A stretch of 64,000 bases of DNA from Streptomyces sp. CB01580 (GTDB lineage: Bacteria > Actinomycetota > Actinomycetes > Streptomycetales > Streptomycetaceae): the NCBI RefSeq assembly GCF_001905795.1, contig NZ_LIXJ01000011.1, forward strand, positions 62,001 to 126,000, in the 5' to 3' direction. Positions 16,506 to 24,005 of this stretch are shown here, in pieces (position 1 is the first letter of the stretch; every line of letters begins with the position of its first letter). The position numbers were made by a program, and so were the translations under genes. The notes beneath the pieces are model-generated. The model worked only from the letters and a program-made list of their open reading frames with translations. It was not told the DNA's origin and did not search any database.

Positions 16506-16833
16506 GCTGGACCCCTGCCCCCTCGACCGTCGACGTCACGGGTTCGACGGTCCCGGCCGTCGGCAGCGTCGGCGAGGCCCTCACCGTCAAGCTGCTCGAC
16601 CTCCCCCCGGCACCACGGCCACCGTCGAGGTCACCCTGAAGTACCCCGACTTCGTTTCGACCCACGACATCGGCGATCTCGACGAGGCGTTCGACGAAGT
16701 CATGGCCCTGGAATCCGGGCAGTGCCGTTCTCGCAGGACGGTTGAGCAGTTCGCCGCGCACGCTGAACCCGATCACGCGCCGGGGCGCCAGCTGGTAAGT
16801 GCCTACTCGACGCTGCTCGGGGTGACGGAGTGA
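16506..16833 (+). pseudogene. Frameshifted remnant of an unidentified protein
   Basis: Two frames with coding-like composition abut near 16600. The first reads DVTGSTVPAVGSVGEALTVK and loses sense at a run of six C residues. The second continues TATVEVTLKYPDFVSTHDIG through LVSAYSTLLGVTE to a TGA at 16831-16833. A one-base slip in the C run would join them. No start codon with a ribosome site is visible upstream, so the 5' end seems lost as well. The first part hints at a beta-rich secreted domain; I cannot name the family. Confidence 0.35.
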
Positions 16834-16906
16834 AGGTCACCCCAAGGGCTGTCCCGCAACCCCTGGCGGGCGCGCGGCGTCAGCTACGACACCTCGCTGC
16901 ATTGTC

Positions 16907-16941
16907 GGAACGTCCGCATACATCCGGTATGCGGACGTTCC
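16907..16941. repeat. 15-bp perfect inverted repeat with 5-nt loop
   Basis: GGAACGTCCGCATAC at 16907-16921 pairs exactly with 16927-16941. It lies about 75 nt after the end of the broken gene above, so it may be that gene's old terminator. The stem is not as GC-rich as neighbouring terminators and has no T tract, so an operator is also possible. Confidence 0.5.
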
Positions 16942-17158
16942 TCCGCCTTGCGATGCACCGCAACCGACGCCGCGTGCTGAGTTCTCTGTTGTGTCAGCCG
17001 GCGCAGTGCGGGACGGGGATGTTGCTGCCGGTGCAGTTGGTGGGCTGCAACCGTCACCACAAAGACCGTTGCAGTGCCGGCAGGCCTCTACCGAATCGTG
17101 GCCGGGACGGCTAGCCTCCTTCCCTCCGTACGCCGAAGGACCACCAGGAGAGGACAAC

Positions 17159-17488
17159 ATGTCCATTCGTTCTCGGGTCGCAGCCGTCGCTACATCTGTC
17201 GCGCTGGCCGGCGCTGGGATGCTCGGCCTCGCGTCGCCGGCCTCGGCCGGGACCACGGCGCTCATCTGTCCGAGCTATCCGCAGATCATCGACGGCAGCG
17301 GCGGTCACAAGGGGGCGAGGATCTCCTGCACTGGCGGATCGTTCTTCCTCGCCATCAGGTGCGAGACGCTGGATGCCAGGAAGTACAGGTATTGGCACTA
17401 CGGCAACTGGGCTGCCTCTGGAGGCACTTCAACGGTGTGGTGCGACCGCGACGCGAAGATCATCGCAGCTGAGCCTCGCACGGAATGA
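17159..17488 (+). CDS. Small secreted cysteine-containing protein
   Basis: A 109-residue precursor with a clear Sec signal peptide (positive MSIRSR, hydrophobic core, cleavage after ASPASA at residue 30). The mature ~79-residue protein has four cysteines (ALICPSY, RISCTGG, AIRCETL, TVWCDRD), an even number that could form two disulphides, and aromatic residues (KYRYWHYGNW). An AGGAGAGG ribosome site precedes ATG 17159. It stands alone between a decayed region and its own strong terminator. Many streptomycetes encode such small secreted proteins of unknown role; I assign no function. Confidence 0.75.
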   Translation: MSIRSRVAAVATSVALAGAGMLGLASPASAGTTALICPSYPQIIDGSGGHKGARISCTGGSFFLAIRCETLDARKYRYWHYGNWAASGGTSTVWCDRDAKIIAAEPRTE

Positions 17489-17526
17489 GTCTTCCTCCGA
17501 AGGCCTCACAGGCCGCGAGCCACTGA

Positions 17527-17561
17527 GTCGGGCCCGTCACTGGAAGAGTGACGGGCCCGAC
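17527..17561. terminator. Strong terminator after the small secreted protein
   Basis: GTCGGGCCCGTCACT at 17527-17541 pairs perfectly with 17547-17561 across a 5-nt loop, 39 nt after the stop. The perfect 15-bp GC-rich stem would work in both directions. Confidence 0.85.
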
Positions 17562-17652
17562 GGGTGCGGCATGGGTCAGCACCGGGCGATCAGCCAAGCG
17601 ATGACCAGGCCCGTAGCGAAGCCACCGAGCCGGTGCGCCACGCCGCGCCACG

Positions 17653-17680
17653 TCCGCCAGGCGGAGAAGCGCCTGGCGGA
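17653..17680. repeat. 11-bp perfect hairpin upstream of the phosphatase gene
   Basis: TCCGCCAGGCG at 17653-17663 pairs with 17670-17680 (loop GAGAAG). It lies 89 nt before the phosphatase ATG. It may be an insulating terminator or part of the 5' leader. The 17562-17768 gap otherwise holds no supported gene. A minus-strand frame ending at 17576 (GFATGLVIAWLIARC) looks faintly membrane-like but lacks a credible start. Confidence 0.4.
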
Positions 17681-17768
17681 ACTCTCCGCGTTCGCGCTGA
17701 CGCTCGCTGGATGGCAGATGGCGGTGCATACACCTGCGCGGCTGCCTGGTCGGGTGTATGCAGAAGGC

Positions 17769-18914
17769 ATGGGATTGCTGCAGCGGTTCACGCAGCGTAG
17801 TCGACCACGGCAGGCCGGTGACGCCCTGCTGGTGCTTCCGCTCGCTCTGATCGTGGTCATCGTGATGGTGGACGTAGTGGCGCTCGGCCTGCCGCTGGGG
17901 CCGTCGTTGCTGATCGTGGCGCCCGCACTCACCGCGTCCTTCGCCTCGACCTTCGTCACCGGGGCGATCGCCGCCATTGCGATGGTGGGCATGCTCGTCA
18001 TCGGCCTGGACGCCCACCTGCTCGGCACGATGGACTTCGACTCGCAGTTCGTCGCCCTGCTGGTGGTGTCGGTGATCGTGACGGTCTTCTGTTATCTGAA
18101 CGAGCGGCGCGCTCGTGAGCTGGCGCTGGTGCGGATGGTCTCGGAGGCCACGCAGCGGGCGGTGCTACGGCCGTTGCCGCGGCGGATCGGCCCGCTGCGG
18201 GTGGCCTCCATGTACCTGGCGGCACAGTCGCAGTCCATGATCGGCGGCGACCTGTACGCGGCTATCCGCACTGCCACGGGCACCCGGCTGATCATCGGCG
18301 ATGTGATGGGCAAGGGCCTGACCGCGATCAGCGACGCCGCCCTGCTGCTGGGCGCCTTCCGGGAGTCCGCGCACCGCCAGGCCGACCTGCCCGAGCTCGC
18401 GGCCTATCTGGACCACAGCGTGTGCTGGAACCTGGCCGAGCCCTCCGAGGCGGAGAGGGCCGGGGAGTGCTTCATCACCGCCGCACTTCTCGACATCCCC
18501 GACGCGCTGCCGCTCATCCACGTGGTCAACTGCGGGCACCCGCCCCCCTTGCTGCTGCGCGGTCGGCATGCCTCCGCGCTGCACGCCACCCGCCCCGCCC
18601 CGCCTCTGGGCCTTGGCGAACTGACCGCTGCCGCCTACCACGTCGACACCTTCACCTTCGAGCCCGAAGACCTGCTGCTGCTGCACACCGACGGAGTGAT
18701 CGAGGCCCGGGACCCCCTGGGCGTGTTCTACCCGCTGACCGAGCGCGCCGCCTCCTGGACCCTCCACAGCCCCTCCGCGCTGATCCACCACCTGCGCACC
18801 GACCTGCTCGCCCACGTCGGCGGCCACCTGACCGACGACGCCGCCGTGATCGCCGTCCAGCACACCCTCCGCCGGACACCCACCGCAGTGGGCACCACCC
18901 ACGACAACGCCTGA
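17769..18914 (+). CDS. Membrane-anchored PP2C/SpoIIE-type serine phosphatase
   Basis: This 381-residue protein has an N-terminal membrane region of about three or four helices (residues ~18-100; LLVLPLALIVVIVMVDVVALG and following). A PP2C/SpoIIE domain follows, with metal-ligand motifs MIGGDLYAA, IGDVMGKGLTA, VNCGHPPPLLL and LLLHTDGVIEARD. Such phosphatases act on anti-sigma-factor antagonists (STAS proteins) in partner-switching signalling and are abundant in Streptomyces. No STAS or anti-sigma kinase gene is adjacent, so the partner is elsewhere. ATG 17769 was chosen because an AGAAGG ribosome site precedes it and the membrane domain starts directly after. Longer in-frame starts would add a non-conserved basic leader. 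Confidence 0.85.
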   Translation: MGLLQRFTQRSRPRQAGDALLVLPLALIVVIVMVDVVALGLPLGPSLLIVAPALTASFASTFVTGAIAAIAMVGMLVIGLDAHLLGTMDFDSQFVALLVVSVIVTVFCYLNERRARELALVRMVSEATQRAVLRPLPRRIGPLRVASMYLAAQSQSMIGGDLYAAIRTATGTRLIIGDVMGKGLTAISDAALLLGAFRESAHRQADLPELAAYLDHSVCWNLAEPSEAERAGECFITAALLDIPDALPLIHVVNCGHPPPLLLRGRHASALHATRPAPPLGLGELTAAAYHVDTFTFEPEDLLLLHTDGVIEARDPLGVFYPLTERAASWTLHSPSALIHHLRTDLLAHVGGHLTDDAAVIAVQHTLRRTPTAVGTTHDNA

Positions 18915-18986
18915 CTGGCTGGGGCGAGCGGTCGGATCGGTGCTTATCCGGGGTTCGTGAGTACTTCGTGCAGGTCAGATGATGGA

Positions 18987-19250
18987 TCAACCGTGCAGGC
19001 ATGTCACGGCGCGGCGCAGCCACTTCCCGTCGCGGGCCACCACATCGGAGTCCTGGCCCCGGTAGGGGCCCAGCAGGTCGCAGTCGTAGGTGCGGTGAGG
19101 GAGACGGATCCCGCGTTCAGTGATGGCCTGCCACCGTACCGGCAGCAGTTCCAGGTAGTCGCTGCCGGTCAGTGGGACGGGCACGTGCCCGGCGGCCGCC
19201 GGGGCAACTCCACCGAGCTCTTCGGGGAGTTCTGATACGCGACTGCACCA
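18987..19250 (-). pseudogene. Remnant of a Mu-type/DDE transposase (C-terminal domain)
   Basis: The minus strand encodes GSDYLELLPVRWQAITERG, then IRLPHRTYDCDLLGPYRGQ and ARDGKW. This matches the C-terminal beta-barrel region of Mu-transposase-C-type actinobacterial transposases, whose members carry LLPVRW, then RTYD and a PYRGQ-like motif. The frame then runs into CLHG and stops, and the catalytic domain is missing, so this is a fossil. It marks an old insertion next to the second relic at 19271-19560. Confidence 0.55.
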
Positions 19251-19270
19251 TTGGCCCGCACGGGCGGTGC

Positions 19271-19560
19271 TCAGGCCGAGTTCCTGCGGAGCAGTGTGCC
19301 GTTTCCGCCGGGCAGGTGGTCGGCCTGGAGGCGGATCACCGTACCCCCGACGAGGGGGAGTCCACTGGTCCGGTCGATCCATGCCGAGCGGGTGGCCAGT
19401 CGTGGGTGGTTGCGTTCCACGCCAGGCGCCGTACCGGTGGGTGACCTGCACGGTGGCTGCCCGGCTCGCCCCAGGCCTCCGGCCGGGCGAAGCGGAACTC
19501 CTTGCCGTCCTTCAGGGGCCCTCCCGCGCCGTGGGGGAGAGATTCGCGGGACCGGGACGG
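19271..19560 (-). pseudogene. Frameshifted remnant of a second IS transposase
   Basis: In one minus frame LKDGKEFRFARPEAWGEP is visible. In another NHPRLATRSAWIDRTSG, then LPLVGGTVIRLQADHLPGG. Together these match, in order, a stretch (EFRF..PETW, HPRLTHRSAWLDH, GTLIRLQVDHLPGD) that I recognise from a common Streptomyces IS transposase family. At least one frameshift separates the parts and both ends are lost. It is unrelated to the Mu-type fragment beside it, so two elements decayed here. Confidence 0.5.
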
Positions 19561-19706
19561 ACTTGCGCATGCCGCCCGTCCGCGCGAAGTCGGCCGGCTC
19601 GCCGGAAAGCAGTTGCGCTGAACCTCTTGCCGGGTCGACCCGATCTCCCTAATGTGATCCTTCAAATTCCTGGAAGTGCACAAAACAGGCTCCGTTAGGG
19701 CAGATT

Positions 19707-19720
19707 TTTGAACGATCAAA
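19707..19720. promoter_or_regulatory. LacI-type operator at the front of the alpha-galactoside operon
   Basis: TTTGAACGATCAAA has matching TTTGA/TCAAA arms around a central CG, the usual shape of a LacI/GalR-family operator. It overlaps the proposed TTG start at 19708. If this is the operator of the LacI gene at 25980-27008, repression would block the promoter or the first bases of the transcript. The gap 19561-19706 holds no gene. Confidence 0.5.
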
Positions 19721-20910
19721 TTCATCGGGCGCCCGAAGCCGCCGCCCCCGCGGCCTCCGGTCCGGGTCCCGCCGACGGTCCGAGGACGGGCTACCTCGAC
19801 TACGCCAGGGTCGGCCCGCTCTCCCGCCCGGCCGCCGCCGCGCTCGCCGCCACGACCGCGCTCGCCGCCCGCGTCGACCCCGCCGACCTCGACCGGCTGT
19901 TCGCCCTCAGCGACGCCTCCCGGACCGCGGCGGCCCGGCTGCTGGACGCCCGCCCGCACGAAATCGCCCTCGCCCCGTCCACCAGCAACGGCCTGTTCAC
20001 CGTGGCCGCCGCACTCCACGGCCCCGGTACCGTCCTGGTGCCCCGAGGCGAGTTCCCCGCCAATCTCTACCCCTGGCTCCGCTTCGCCGACCGCGGCGGC
20101 CCCGCGGTCCGCCTCGTCGACCCGGCCGGGCAGCGGCACATCACCCCCGACCTCCTGCGCCGCCACCTCACTCCCGACGTCACCGCCCTCACCGTCAGCG
20201 CCGTCGACTCGCTCACCGGCCACCTGGCGCCGCTCGCCGCCCTCAAGGAGGTCCTCGGGCCCGATCGGCTGCTGATCGTCGACGCCATCCAGGGCCTGGG
20301 TGCCGTCGCACTCGAAGCGGACGCCGCCGACATCCTCGTCAGCGGCGGCCAGAAGTGGCTACGTGCCGGCTGGGGAGCCGCACTGCTACTGATCCGCGAC
20401 CGGTGCGCCGAGCGCCTGGCTCCCGGGCTCGGCGGATGGGCCGGCGTCGCGGAGCCCTTCGCGCCTCGGCACCCGGCGCCGCCGCTGCCCGGGGCCGCCG
20501 CCCACCTCGCCACCAACCCGGACTTCCCGGCCGCCGCGGCCATCGGCGCAGCCATCGACGACCTGTTCGACCAGGGCGGCCCGGCCGCCGTCGGCGCCCG
20601 TATCCGAGCCAACCTTGCCGACCTGCTCGACCGCGCACGGCGGGCCGGCGCCGACATCCTGCTGGACGGACTCGGCCCCCACGAGCGCGCCGGCATCGGC
20701 ACCTTCCGCCTGCCCGGCCACGACCCCGCCACCGTCCACCACACCCTCGAAGCGGCCGGCCTGATCACCACCCGCCGCGACGAGTGGATCCGGCTGTCTC
20801 CCCACGCCTCCACCCCGGGCGCCGCGGCGGACCTGCTTGCCGAGGCGCTGCACACCCTCACTCACCGCACAACCCACTATCCCCAGGAGCCGACATGCCC
20901 CATCAACTGA
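19708..20910 (+). CDS. Class-V aminotransferase-fold PLP enzyme at the head of a sugar operon
   Basis: A 400-residue fold-type-I PLP protein of aminotransferase class V. The Schiff-base lysine is Lys216 in SGGQKWLRAGWG, and the cofactor-contact stretch TVSAVDSLTGHLAPL and LLIVDAIQGLGAV precede it. Relatives include cysteine desulphurases, kynureninases and epimerases of the NifS/isopenicillin-N-epimerase group, so the reaction is not clear. The start is uncertain: TTG 19708 is the only in-frame candidate before the fold begins at YLDYARVGPL, and it overlaps an operator. The gene overlaps the sugar-binding-protein gene by 16 nt, so the enzyme is made with an alpha-galactoside uptake system, which is unusual. 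Confidence 0.75.
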   Translation: MNDQIHRAPEAAAPAASGPGPADGPRTGYLDYARVGPLSRPAAAALAATTALAARVDPADLDRLFALSDASRTAAARLLDARPHEIALAPSTSNGLFTVAAALHGPGTVLVPRGEFPANLYPWLRFADRGGPAVRLVDPAGQRHITPDLLRRHLTPDVTALTVSAVDSLTGHLAPLAALKEVLGPDRLLIVDAIQGLGAVALEADAADILVSGGQKWLRAGWGAALLLIRDRCAERLAPGLGGWAGVAEPFAPRHPAPPLPGAAAHLATNPDFPAAAAIGAAIDDLFDQGGPAAVGARIRANLADLLDRARRAGADILLDGLGPHERAGIGTFRLPGHDPATVHHTLEAAGLITTRRDEWIRLSPHASTPGAAADLLAEALHTLTHRTTHYPQEPTCPIN

Positions 20911-22226
20911 GCCGCCGCCAACTGCTCCAGCTCGCCACCGCCTCCGCCGCCGGGCTCGGCCTGTCCGCCTGCGGCGGCAGCGGATCGGGCGACAGCGCCG
21001 GCGCCGACGGCGACAGCGGCCGGATCACCGTCTGGAGCTGGACCACCGCGGCCGAAGCCCTGCGCGGGGTCGTCCCCTCCTTCGAGCGGGACAACCCCGG
21101 CATCGAGGTCGACATCCAGGACGTCGGCAACCCGGCCATCTGGGACAAGATCACCGTCGGCCTCGCCTCCAGCGGCAAGGGACTCGCCGATGTCCTGCAC
21201 ATCGGTGTCGACTACCTGCCCGGCTACCTGGAGAAGTTCCCCGACGGCCTCGCCAACCTGTCCAGACTCGGGGCCGACCGGTACAAGAGCGACTTCGCCC
21301 AGGGGCTGTGGCCGACCGTCATGGGCAAGGACAAGGCCGCCCACGCCCTCCCGTGGGAGGTCAACCCGCTCGGGCTGTTCTACCGGCAGGACTACTTCGA
21401 GAAGGCTGGTGTCGACCCCGCCGCCATCAGCAGCTGGGACGACCTGATCGCCGCCGGACCGAAGATCCGCGCCGCCACCGGCGCCCAACTGCTCGGACTC
21501 GACAAGCCCGGCACCACCCCGGACATGGACTTCTTCCAGAACCTGATGCAGCTCCAGGGCGCCTTCTACTTCAACCAGGAAGGCAAGATCACGCTCGCCT
21601 CCCAGGAAGCCGTCCAGGCCCTCACCATCATCAAGCGGCTCGACGACGGCGGCCTGCTCGCCGACACCGCGGGCCAGGGCACCAGGAAACGCCTGCTCGG
21701 CCAGGGGAAGCTCGCCACCTCCCCGGACCCCGCCTGGGCCGTCGAGTACCTGGCCACCAAGTTCCCCGACCAGAAGGGGAAATGGCGCGTCATGCAGCCT
21801 CCCGCCGCCGTTCCCGGGGGCGGGCGCAGCGCCATCGTCAACTCCACCTACCTGGCCGTCGCCGCCTCCAGCAAGCGCCGCCGGGCCGCCTGGCGATTCA
21901 TCGAGTACGCGCTCACCAAGCCCGCCGAGATCAACCGGATGTTCACCTCCGGCGGTGTCTTCCCCGCTCTCGGCGCGGCGTACGCCGACCCGAGGTTCAG
22001 CGCGCCCCACCCGTTCTACGGCGGCCAGAAGGTGCTGAAGACCTTCGTCGACACGCTCTCCTCCGGCTCCGAACCCACCAACTTCACCGGCGACTACACC
22101 CGAGCCCTCAAGCTCGCCAGCGACGCCCAGAGCCGGGTGCTGCTCAAGGACGCCGACCCGGCCCGCGCCCTCAGGGACGCAGCCGAACGGCTCGCCCAGC
22201 AGACCGGCCGGCAGCAGGCGGCCTGA
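20895..22226 (+). CDS. Family-1 sugar-binding lipoprotein of an ABC importer
   Basis: A 443-residue precursor starting at ATG 20895, preceded by AGGAG. The N-terminus has twin arginines and a lipobox (LSRRQLLQLATASAAGLG then LSAC, lipid on the Cys), so it may be exported by Tat as a lipoprotein. The body is a CUT1 solute-binding protein (WSWTTAAEALRGVVPSFE, DVLHIGVDYLPGYL, NSTYLAVAASSKRR, EYALTKPAEINR). The partners are the two permeases directly downstream. No ATPase is encoded here; streptomycetes often share one MsiK ATPase among CUT1 systems. The ligand is probably an alpha-galactoside, given the GH36 gene in the operon. Confidence 0.85.
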   Translation: MPHQLSRRQLLQLATASAAGLGLSACGGSGSGDSAGADGDSGRITVWSWTTAAEALRGVVPSFERDNPGIEVDIQDVGNPAIWDKITVGLASSGKGLADVLHIGVDYLPGYLEKFPDGLANLSRLGADRYKSDFAQGLWPTVMGKDKAAHALPWEVNPLGLFYRQDYFEKAGVDPAAISSWDDLIAAGPKIRAATGAQLLGLDKPGTTPDMDFFQNLMQLQGAFYFNQEGKITLASQEAVQALTIIKRLDDGGLLADTAGQGTRKRLLGQGKLATSPDPAWAVEYLATKFPDQKGKWRVMQPPAAVPGGGRSAIVNSTYLAVAASSKRRRAAWRFIEYALTKPAEINRMFTSGGVFPALGAAYADPRFSAPHPFYGGQKVLKTFVDTLSSGSEPTNFTGDYTRALKLASDAQSRVLLKDADPARALRDAAERLAQQTGRQQAA

Positions 22227-22231
22227 CCACC

Positions 22232-23188
22232 ATGACCCTCGCCCCGTCCGAACGCGCTCCCGCCACCGTCACCCCGGCCGGCCGCGGCACCCCCGCGCGC
22301 ACCGGCCGCGCCCGCCCGCGCCGACGCCGGCTGCTGACCCGCGGCTCCGTCCCCTACCTGCTGATCATGCCCGCCGTCCTGGGCTTCGCGATCTTCAAGG
22401 CGTACCCCATAGCTTCCTCGCTCTGGATCAGCCTCACCACCGGCAGCGGGGACGACAGGACCTTCGCCGGACTCGCCAACTACCGGCGCCTGCTGGAAGA
22501 TCCGCTGTTCTGGACCGCGCTGAAGAACACCGCGCTGATCCTGGTCGTCCAGGTGCCGCTGATGCTCGGCCTGGCCCTGCTCGTCGCCCTCGCCCTCAAC
22601 TCCACCAAGGTCCGGCTGCGCCCGCTCTGGCGACTCGGCGTCTTCGTCCCCTCGCTGACCGGCCTGGTCGCCGCGGGCGTGATGTTCTCCGTGATCCTCA
22701 ACCGCGACGCCGGGCTGCTGAACTGGGTCCTCTCCCTGTTCGGCGTCGACCGGGTGAACTGGCTCGGCAGCCCCTTCTGGGCCCGTGTGGGCGTCGTCCT
22801 CGTCATCACCTGGCACTACACCGGCTACAACGCGGTGATGTACCTCGCGGGCCTGCAGGGCATACCCAAGGAGTTGTACGAGGCCGCGATGGTCGACGGC
22901 GCGGGACCGATCCGCCGCTTCTTCTCCATCACCCTTCCCCAGCTGCGGCCGATCCTGCTTCTCACCGTGGTGCTCTCCACCATCGGCACCCTGCAGCTCT
23001 TCGACGAGCCGTACGTCCTCACCGGCGGCGGCCCCGACAACGCCACCTTGACGGTCACCATGTACCTCTACAACAACGGCTTCAAGTACTTCGACTTCGG
23101 CTACGCCTCTGCCATCGCCTACGCGCTCGCGCTGATCGTGTCCGTGCTCGGCATCGTGCAGGTCCGCCTGATGGGAGAGCGCCGGTGA
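22232..23188 (+). CDS. MalF-type sugar ABC transporter permease
   Basis: A 318-residue CUT1 permease with a basic, Pro/Arg-rich N-terminal tail of ~35 residues and six membrane segments starting at VPYLLIMPAVLGFAIFKAYP. The EAA loop is KELYEAAMVDGAGPIRRFFS, the usual ATPase docking site, and LTGGGPDNATLTVTMYLYNN follows near the C-terminus. ATG 22232 lies 5 nt after the binding-protein stop. The stop overlaps the next permease start (GTGA). Confidence 0.87.
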   Translation: MTLAPSERAPATVTPAGRGTPARTGRARPRRRRLLTRGSVPYLLIMPAVLGFAIFKAYPIASSLWISLTTGSGDDRTFAGLANYRRLLEDPLFWTALKNTALILVVQVPLMLGLALLVALALNSTKVRLRPLWRLGVFVPSLTGLVAAGVMFSVILNRDAGLLNWVLSLFGVDRVNWLGSPFWARVGVVLVITWHYTGYNAVMYLAGLQGIPKELYEAAMVDGAGPIRRFFSITLPQLRPILLLTVVLSTIGTLQLFDEPYVLTGGGPDNATLTVTMYLYNNGFKYFDFGYASAIAYALALIVSVLGIVQVRLMGERR

Positions 23189-24000
23189 AGCCCCGTGGCC
23201 CCCTGCTCACCCTGCTGCTCGCGGGCGCCTTCGCGCTCTGCGTCGGCCCGTTCTACTGGCTCGCCATCGCCGCGACCCAGGAGGACAAGGACGTGTTCTC
23301 CTGGCCGCCGAAACTGCTGCCCGGCGGCCACCTCATGGAGAACCTCCGCGGGCTGGAGGAGTCCATCGGACTCGTCCGGGTCCTGCTCAACACCCTCCTG
23401 GTGGCAGGCGTCCAGACGATCGGTGCGGTCGCCGTCTCGGTGCTGGCCGGATACGCCTTCGCCAAGTTCGAGTTCCGCGGGCGCAATCTCTTCTTCGTCC
23501 TGCTGCTCAGCACCCTGGTCATCCCGGACACGGTCATGCTGATCCCGATCTTCCAGATGATGATGGAACTGGGCCTGATCGACTCCTACCAGTCCATCAT
23601 CCTGCCCGGCCTGGTCACCCCGTTCGGCATCTTCCTGATGCGGCAGGCACTGCGCTCCATGCCCGACGAACTCCTCGACGCTGCCCGCGTCGACGGCGCC
23701 GGCGAACTACGGGTGCTGTGGCGGATCGTCATCCCGGTCAACCGGCCGATCATCGCGGCACTCGCGCTGTTCGTCTTCCTCGGCGGCTGGAACCAGTTCG
23801 TCTGGCCGCTGATCGCGCTGCGCAGCCCCGAGATGTACACGCTGCCCGTGGCCACCGCCACCCTGCAGGGGCTGTCGACCACCAACTACGCACAGGTCCT
23901 GCTCGCCGCAGGCATCGCCGCCATCCCCGTGATGGCCCTCTTCCTCGTCCTGCAACGCCAATTCATCTCCGGCCTGCTGGCCGGGGCCACCAAGGAGTGA
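23185..24000 (+). CDS. MalG-type sugar ABC transporter permease
   Basis: A 271-residue CUT1 permease, GTG start overlapping the upstream stop. It has six membrane helices, ending in MALFLVLQRQFISGLLAGATKE. The EAA loop is DELLDAARVDGAGELRVLWR and the MalG-type IPVNRPIIAALALFVFLGGW follows. With the MalF-type permease it forms the translocation pore. An AAGGAG ribosome site at its 3' end serves the next gene. Confidence 0.87.
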   Translation: MKPRGPLLTLLLAGAFALCVGPFYWLAIAATQEDKDVFSWPPKLLPGGHLMENLRGLEESIGLVRVLLNTLLVAGVQTIGAVAVSVLAGYAFAKFEFRGRNLFFVLLLSTLVIPDTVMLIPIFQMMMELGLIDSYQSIILPGLVTPFGIFLMRQALRSMPDELLDAARVDGAGELRVLWRIVIPVNRPIIAALALFVFLGGWNQFVWPLIALRSPEMYTLPVATATLQGLSTTNYAQVLLAAGIAAIPVMALFLVLQRQFISGLLAGATKE

Positions 24001-24005
24001 CCACC

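Noticed and set aside
17576..18028. Minus-strand frame ending GFATGLVIAWLIARC
   Set aside because: The end looks membrane-like and a terminator follows, but the upstream part is antisense to the phosphatase membrane domain and no ribosome site is found.
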